Of a stretch of 61,245 bases of DNA, positions 54,204 to 61,245 are shown one piece after another (position 1 is the first letter of the stretch; every line of letters begins with the position of its first letter). The stretch lies in the NCBI RefSeq assembly GCF_000485595.1, contig NW_014577136.1, forward strand, positions 523,499 to 584,743, given 5' to 3'. The notes under the pieces are model-generated. The model saw only the letters and a list, made by a program, of their open reading frames with translations, was not told the origin of the DNA and made no database searches. Origin of the DNA: Priapulus caudatus (taxonomy: Eukaryota > Priapulida > Priapulimorpha > Priapulimorphida > Priapulidae). The position numbers were made by a program, and so were the translations under genes.

Positions 54204-55620
54204 ATTAAAGGTACATGTTCTCACTAGTTATGGCTTTAACGATTTTAATTTGATTTGATTAAAATAACTAACTCGTGTATAATATTCGTGTTAGATTTTC
54301 TTGAAATGAACTTAATTATACGTAACACTACAATTCCGGCCATGTTTGAGTGACATGGGTAGAAATCAGGGATGACAGGATGCAGAAACGAAAATGCCCC
54401 TTTTTTATTATAAAAAAACATTTTGTAATAGTTTCCTTTCGAAAATTACGTGCTTGAAACACGTGCATGGGGTTTAAAAGAAGTTATATTGCACCAGGAA
54501 ACATTTTTCATGTGTAGTAATAATGTAAATTCATGCGTAGACATTTCTATGGCACCTACTCTCCGAATTATCTGTGTGAATTCTAATCTTAGCATTGCAA
54601 CACAGACTGACAATTCAGTCAAAACGTGCTGTACGAGCCTCTACTTCACTATTCAACTCATTTCCAACGTTGAATTAATGTTTTTATCTACGTGATTGCC
54701 GCGTAAAATAGAGGCATGAACATCTATGAGCGTATAGTCTTCGGTTTGAAACTTAACGTTTCGCTTCAATCGTTACGGTAGAAGTAATTAAGCATATCAC
54801 AGCTCGAACTCTGGCCTACATGGCAGATGACAAAATATGTCATTATTAACCTCTGATAATATCCATGATAAATAAATATTTGCCATAACTGAATGAAAGC
54901 CTTGTTACTCGGTAGTTATAGCTAACCGGAAAGGTAACGTGACCGTCACTTTCCGGTCTTACCGGATCTACAGGTGCATGGAAAGAATGACAAGAGCATG
55001 TAATATAGAATAACAGCTTAGTTACTATGATTATCAATTGAGTGTACACACGCGCAAGCACGTACGTATAGATACACGCGCGCACTCATGCACGCACGCA
55101 CGTATAGATACACACGCCCACCCATGCACGCACGCACGCATGCACGCACACACCCAACCACAAAGAACATACCCACATGTGTAAAATAAACAGAATTTTG
55201 CAACAACCATTCCTCCTCGCGGTTATTGAGCAGAGATTATATATATATAATCAGTATACCTGTTGACCGTTTACACGATCACTCAATTATAGCGTTGCAC
55301 AATAGAATGACAGCCATAGAGTCCATACGTCTCACTTAATCGAACCACCAGTAAATTTCATCGAGTAACAAGTTTTGGAGCAGTGCAAGGTGGATAATCA
55401 TATCAAGTCGACCGGGCTCTCAAAGAACGAGAGAGGCTCCTGACCTATTCCCGGGGTATAACGTGCATTAGGTTCCGACGTTGTATTGCTGACATTCTAT
55501 GCGGGAATCTCGGGAGAGTATGTTAGCAATCACAATATATATATATATTATTCATATATTATTATATATATATGTATAATATTTATAGTAGAGCACACTG
55601 TAGGCCACGTATATATGGCG

Positions 55621-55675
55621 CAGGAGCGTATAATGACAAATATAGGACAAATATATTTGTCATTATACGCTCCTG
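55621..55675. mobile_element. 55-bp mobile hairpin (duplicate of 39212-39266)
   Basis: Identical over all 55 bases to 39212-39266 although surrounding DNA differs by indels. Confidence 0.88.
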
Positions 55676-56425
55676 ATAACGGCTATATGAGCTGCAAGGG
55701 CGGTCTTTCAGCCACGTTACGCGTCGCTCACGCACGCAAGGACGCACGCGCGCACGCCACCTAACAGTGCGAGTGCTTGGTTAATCCCGCGCCGAACCTT
55801 CGCCTACTTGAAATATTTAAACGCGTTTCCATTTGCAGCTTCTATGATGAAGAACCTAGTTACACTTTGTGGCATATTACCACGTGCATAGCACTGCAAA
55901 CACGTCGCGTTAATATTTCTAAAAGATCTAACGCAATACGATGCTGCCTCGTCTTGTGGTGGGTGGTATTCTACTTGCTAAAAAGAAGTATTAAAAGGCA
56001 CAAATATTTCATATTAAAAATTAAAATATGTTGATTTGCTTCTATATTAACAGATATAATATATATATATTAATATAATATAATCATTCTGCTATTCATA
56101 CTATACAATTATGTATTAGCTTAATCATTATTATGTAACATGATGCTGCTTTAGGTAGCTGTCACTCGCGTACAAACGAAATTCACGGAGCCGCTCAACA
56201 ATGAATCTCGCGTTCACGGTCGTATATACTTTGCGATACGTTGAGAACAAGTGACATTTCTCATGATGGCGAGCTCGACAGCGCTTCGGCGAGCGTCTCC
56301 GCATCGCGTGGAAAGTTTATCGGCACTCGTGGCCTTGGCCAAACGCCCTAAAGCCACGTGCTTTTTGCCCGTCTTCCGCATTGGCGGCGTGCCAGCCAGC
56401 CGTTCAGCAGGATATTCCATTTCGT

Positions 56426-57635
56426 CAGATAGTTAATAGGGAATAATAAATTAACTGGGCGCGCAGAGCGTCTGGGCTCATCTGAGGTCTGTTGCTAGAA
56501 TGATAAACGTAACATTTAGTCGTGCGTAGTCACCTTTGTTAGGCGCAGATATGAAGATACGCAGTTGCGTACACATCATGCGCAACGCTTGCCATGTCTG
56601 CATACCTCCCAAATCCCATTGGTTGACTACAAATCGCGTGCCTGAAACTCCTTATTTATAGTGCAATTGTAACCCTAACACTAACCCTAAACCTACTAAA
56701 AAAAAAAATTTAATTGTTGTAAAAATATTTTGTTGTTATAAAATTGTTGTAAATAAATCATGTAAATATTTTCCTTAATTGAAAGAAATAGTTAAATGGA
56801 TAAAGATAGAAAATATACAGAAAACAGGTAAATAATAAAAATCTGATGGGATTCGATCCAAGGACCTCTGAGACGTAATGCTGTGTTGTAGCGTTAGGCT
56901 ATCGATGAATATATGGGTTTCCAGATTATGGATGTGCATGACTGTGAGATCATTGAGGCAGTTCAGGAATCCATGTTCAACCTCTCTTGAGGGTCAAAAG
57001 GTTTATCAGACACTTACTCTTCGCACGTCAGTGGAAGCACATTTCATGGTCCTTTCAATAAAGTGATAAAATGGTAGGTCCGCGCTGAACAAAAAAAGTT
57101 TTTCACTCTGTCCGTTAGCCCATTCTCGAAAAATTGTCTGATATCTGACCTTTCCCACACTGCCCTTTGACGCTGTGACCTCCAATTTCGGCACAGTTAT
57201 GGCTTTTCCTACATGTTGCTATACCGACTATACACGAGCCTAGGTCGAGCCGTTTAGATTTGTGCGCAATTCTGCATTTCCTCCCTATACCTTAAGTTAA
57301 GGAGGGAATGTTCCCCTTCTTTTACACCTCTTGGACGTTTGACCTTTGACCCCCAGCTTCGACATCCCAAGACGTTTTCGGATTACCCCCTACGTCCGAA
57401 TTTCGCGAATCCGTACGTCGAGCCGTTTAGAATTTTGTGCCCCAAACTGTTGACGGACGCACGCACGGACGGACGGACGCACGCACGGCAAATCATGCGA
57501 TTCTACAAGCTGCATCTGACTTATGGATGCAGAATAGGAATATATAATATATATAATATAATATATATAATACTATTTAATTTATAAATTAAATAGGAAA
57601 TATTTCCTAAAATAGGAAATATTTATCTACTTCTG
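56426..57635 (-). mobile_element. 1.2-kb hairpin-ended element (duplicate of 40035-41255)
   Basis: Flanked by ATTTCGT at 56419-56425 and 57636-57642. Left end reads CAGATAGTTAATAGGG (two bases lost). Carries the same tRNA-like, CCCTAA-type and X-family content. Confidence 0.8.
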
Positions 57636-58019
57636 ATTTCGTGTATCCGTCGTTCAATGAAACGTCGAAATTTCTCACATTGCCCGTTTACGCGTGCTTG
57701 CCTTCGTAAGTCGTTACCAGTTATAACTCTCCCTAGAGGACACGAGCCACCGCTTATATGCTTAATGCGCGCCGGGATGGAGTGCGTGGGGTAGCCCCGC
57801 TGTGCTAGACCACAGGCGTGGAGCCCATCTACGATGGAGACCTCGAATATTCACAGGTATACATTTCATTCTATCCGTGGCATCCAGCTGTTCGGACCGC
57901 GCAGATTTCCCATAGCGTCGAGTTACAGCAAAGTACTCGCGGTGGTTCGCTTCCTCTGACCTCTTGACGTATATAGGAAGTGCTCGTGTATATATACATG
58001 TATGCATAGGCGCGAATCG

Positions 58020-58035
58020 CGACCCCCCCCCCTTC

Positions 58036-58080
<45 letters not shown>

Positions 58081-58268
58081 CGCTGTATCTCGCGGTTTTC
58101 TTGGCCCCTCCGCGCTTTCTCTTCCCCTAGCTTCTCCCTCCCCCCTTCTCTCTCTCTTCGCGTTCCCCTCCCCGCTCTCTCGGTGTATATCTGGCTCTCC
58201 CACATGCGCCGCTCTCTCTTTTCCATTTCCTACCCCTTGCCCTGGCTCCACTTTCACTCTTTCTCTCT

Positions 58269-58326
<58 letters not shown>

Positions 58327-58390
58327 GCTCAACTCACTTTCCCTCTCGCTCGCTCCCCCCCTCTCTCTCTCTCTCGCTCTCTCATATGCG
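58020..58390 (+). repeat. (CT)n pyrimidine tract (duplicate)
   Basis: Longer uninterrupted CT runs than at 41640-42040. Open frames on both strands are artefacts. Confidence 0.93.
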
Positions 58391-59216
58391 ATCTTTGTAT
58401 CTCCCCCACTTCCATCTTCCATTCAAAATGCGTGCTTGGCTGACTCTACTTCAATATATTTGTGGTTAACAATAGCTATATATACGCCTTTTGTATCTGA
58501 ACACATTTACTTGCCAATTATGTACTAAAGCGCTACGGGGCCAGTGAAAATGGTCAGGGTTAGCTATACACTAGGTAAATACACATGAATCGAGCGAGTA
58601 ACAACGTTTAGTCGTTTCACATCGAACATTTACAATCAATGCGCAAAACCTGCGTTAAAACGCAAGTGCCATTCCTGTAAAACTTCACGTAAAATGAGTA
58701 ATATTGGCGAGAAGTCCTCGCATTTGACCTATCCGGCTGTAGCCATGTACCGGTAGCTTTAGCGAATAAGCGTTCCGGTAGAGGCGTTCTTAAAATGCTG
58801 CTCACTAATTAAGTGCCGTAATATTAAAAAATTTAATTAAGTTAAATAAAATAAAATAAAGTAACGTCGACAATATGGAGTACATTCGTTAAAAATCTGT
58901 GCTGATGTATAAACTTGGCTAGCATGACTGCATGACGTCACAACAATCATCCATGGAGGCGTGGTTATCACACCCAGACAGATAGGTTCATTACTGGAAT
59001 TGCTAAGAAATTTGACAACAATAAGATTGAACTAGATTACACGGAGAGACGCATTACTGCACCGCTAGCAGTTATACCCATAAACCTCGCGTACAAACAC
59101 CTAACAAGTCTCAAAATTTTATAGCCGTGCTAAAAAGTTACTAATCTTCACAGGTTTTGTGCAATAAAACAAAATGAGTGTGCGGCAAACATTTAACATA
59201 CTCCACATACTGATAT

Positions 59217-59354
59217 CAGGAGTGTATAATAATAGATATATAATAATAGATATTAATATGAATTATCTATATTATCTGTATATCTATATCTATATATCTG
59301 CATCTATATATCTATATCTATATCTATATAATAGGCTATTATTATACACTCATG
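59217..59354. mobile_element. AT-rich hairpin-family element (duplicate of 42884-43026)
   Basis: Ends CAGGAGTGTATAATAATAGA and complement of TATTATTATACACTCATG. Flanked by CTGATAT (59210-59216) and GTGATAT (59355-59361). Confidence 0.68.
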
Positions 59355-60177
59355 GTGATATTATATCGGCCGGTAGTTTTTTAGTATATGGCGTATACCC
59401 TAGCTGATACGTTGCTTGTTGCGCTTCACACGTATAACAAATCCCAGGAATTTACCACGTAATCCTGCAGCCTGCGGCGAGTAAATGCATCATCCACTAT
59501 CATCGGGGGTATATATAAGATGCAGGCGCGGATTTAGGCCGGTTTGCACCGGTTTCCAGAAAACCGTTGGGTATCTTCGGAATTGACCCTCAAAATTCAC
59601 CAGAATGCACCAAATATAGCCTAATTTTTTAAAAATTACCGGGGGGGCATGCCCCGGGACCCCCCTAGCTGTGACTACAACTATGGAAACTGGTCACCCA
59701 AACCCTCTGGATCCGTCCCTGAGATGGGTATGTCTGTGTGCTGCATGATCGTCGTGTTTCGAATTTCCATACAGCGGGCAGTTCTCTCACTGTTATGACG
59801 ACATGTGCATGCATGAATGACGGCGTGTGCATGTTGCGTTATCTCTTAGTATCTATAGCGTACTCTATAGCAAGCTCACCAACTTCCCATTTGCCTCTAA
59901 TGGCTGGCTTCCCGTAAATCCCTGAATGCACATCTTGCACAGGCAATTCTATAACAACCAGGCGAACTGATTATATACGCACTCTGCTATGTATATACTC
60001 TGTATTATCTATAATTGACTATGTTTGATATATGCATCTTATTGCGGAAAAGGTTCGTGGCAGAATTAGTGTTGCTGATTACGCACCAAGTGAATAGATG
60101 CCTTTCTTTACCTATCAAGACATGCAAAACAACAATCTTCCCGAATTCCACGCTGTGCTATTTTGATATAGTATTAC

Positions 60178-61245
60178 CCAGGGAGCAAGACAGGTTTACC
60201 AGAACCGGGATGCTATAAAAGGTTGTTTGGTATCAACGTGTTCAGGGGACCTCCCTGAACAACTTCCAGGTGGACAACCTTGAAAATATGCTGCTGAAAA
60301 AAATTGGCGGCCATTTTTCAAAATGGCCACCGTGTGTAACTAAGGATGATCAATTTTTAAGATATTGTTTGAATAGAACTTGCTTTCACCATGTGTGTGG
60401 TATCATATTAAAGGGAATTATATTTTCTACAAGATGATACCACATTTAATGAGCTTAGTGATGATTTTAATGCCAATTTTGGGCAAAAAATGTGATTTTT
60501 TACCATTTTTTTCCAAAATATGAATTGCACCAAAATTTATTTTTCTCCATATTTCAAACGTCCTTTTGAGTAATGAATTGGAACTTTTCAGAAAACTGCC
60601 CATATGTATGGTTAATATTGTCGCAAAAGCTCAAGTTTATTGCTTTTCTAACAATAAAGTTATATTACTCCAAATTTAACATTTTGATAGCATTTTTGAT
60701 AGCATAAAAACAGCATTTTGTACATTATAGTGGGGATTACAGCGTGTCATGAAAATAGCTCCCGTAGGATTTTTGTGCTCATAATTCATTTTTTTGCTTT
60801 ATCGAGTTGATTTAGGGTCAAACTATCAGAAAATGGCGGGGTTCAAATTTAATTTAGTTTTAATTTTAGTTTAATTTAATTTTATATAGTAATGTTCCTT
60901 CTCTTTATTCTAAATCTGTAAGCTGAGCATGAAAAAAGAAACAACACAAATAATAAACGTTTACTGTCATTTTAATTGTGACAGAATAATGGGACAGAAT
61001 GACAAATATACCTTGGACACTAATACATCGAACATAAATATTACCTGTCACTGTGGCGTTTAGTTAATTGTCAACTGTCCAAGTCACTGCTTTCACTGCT
61101 TCAATATTTGCAGTGTACTGAACACGGCTGCAACTTGGTTGCGGATCCCTGGCAGCGACAATCGCAATGTAAACATGCAACAGCCTTCTTCGACAGGAAT
61201 CAGTTCTGTTGCCACGCCCATCTGGTGCAAGCCACATCGCGATTG
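60178..61245 (-). mobile_element. R repeat, copy 3, truncated by the window end
   Basis: Starts at CAGGGAGCAAGACAGG and follows R copy 1 closely. The last 170 bases are the C-terminal coding end of the multicopy gene (see 51004-52850). Confidence 0.75.

Larger units (their letters stand above)
54047..61245 (+). repeat. Second, indel-rich copy of 37.4-44.9 kb
   Basis: Collinear with 37440-44937: AC repeat, secreted-protein exon 2, hairpin element (55621-55675), the 1.22-kb element (56426-57635), CT tract (58020-58390), AT-rich hairpin element (59217-59354) and R repeat (from 60178). It differs by very frequent single-base losses and gains in coding and non-coding parts alike, and stops at the same sequence as the gap edge. 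Most open frames here are not real. Confidence 0.88.

Overview
The window is metazoan genomic DNA. It has spliced genes with GT-AG introns, (TTAGGG)n tracts, microsatellites and a dense load of small DNA transposons. The repeat styles (CAGGG-ended hAT-like elements, TAGCTCACC repeats, ACCTCCGCC repeats) are of a kind common in marine invertebrates. I cannot fix the phylum; a sponge or other early-branching or marine invertebrate is plausible. Nothing looks bacterial.

Region 1 (about 4.2-27.3 kb, + strand) is one gene: 21 consecutive exons of an SLC4-family bicarbonate transporter of the Na+-coupled type. All exon phases match, giving 989 codons plus a stop. The 5' end of the gene (start codon and roughly the first 100 residues) was not found and probably lies upstream, so 1-4174 is best read as intron. 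The introns are packed with small transposons whose target-site duplications (TSDs) can be read directly. They include telomere-repeat MITEs with 9-bp TSDs, CAGGG-ended elements with 5-, 6- or 8-bp TSDs, and a family of minute palindromic hairpins with 7-bp TSDs.

Region 2 (27.3-36.1 kb) is mostly non-coding as far as I can see. It holds a trinucleotide tract, a degenerate tandem repeat of about 182 bp, and AT and GT microsatellites. Region 3 (36.1-44.9 kb) holds two exons of an unrecognised secreted or membrane protein (a signal-peptide exon and a Cys-containing exon), then repeats, a 1.22-kb member of the 7-bp-TSD family, and a pyrimidine tract. It ends at a 25-N gap.

Region 4 (45-61.2 kb) is less reliable. 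It has degenerate minisatellites, a frameshifted multicopy transposon-type gene on the minus strand (51.0-52.85 kb), and, from 54.05 kb to the window end, an indel-riddled second copy of 37.4-44.9 kb that stops at the same sequence where the gap begins. This may be a haplotig or uncorrected assembly duplicate.

The most unusual signal is the family of tiny mobile palindromes (25-178 bp, plus a 1.22-kb relative). They have CA(A/G)(A/G)(A/G)G ends and 7-bp TSDs. The arms differ between copies but stay complementary within most copies, and one copy has its empty site visible in sibling repeats.
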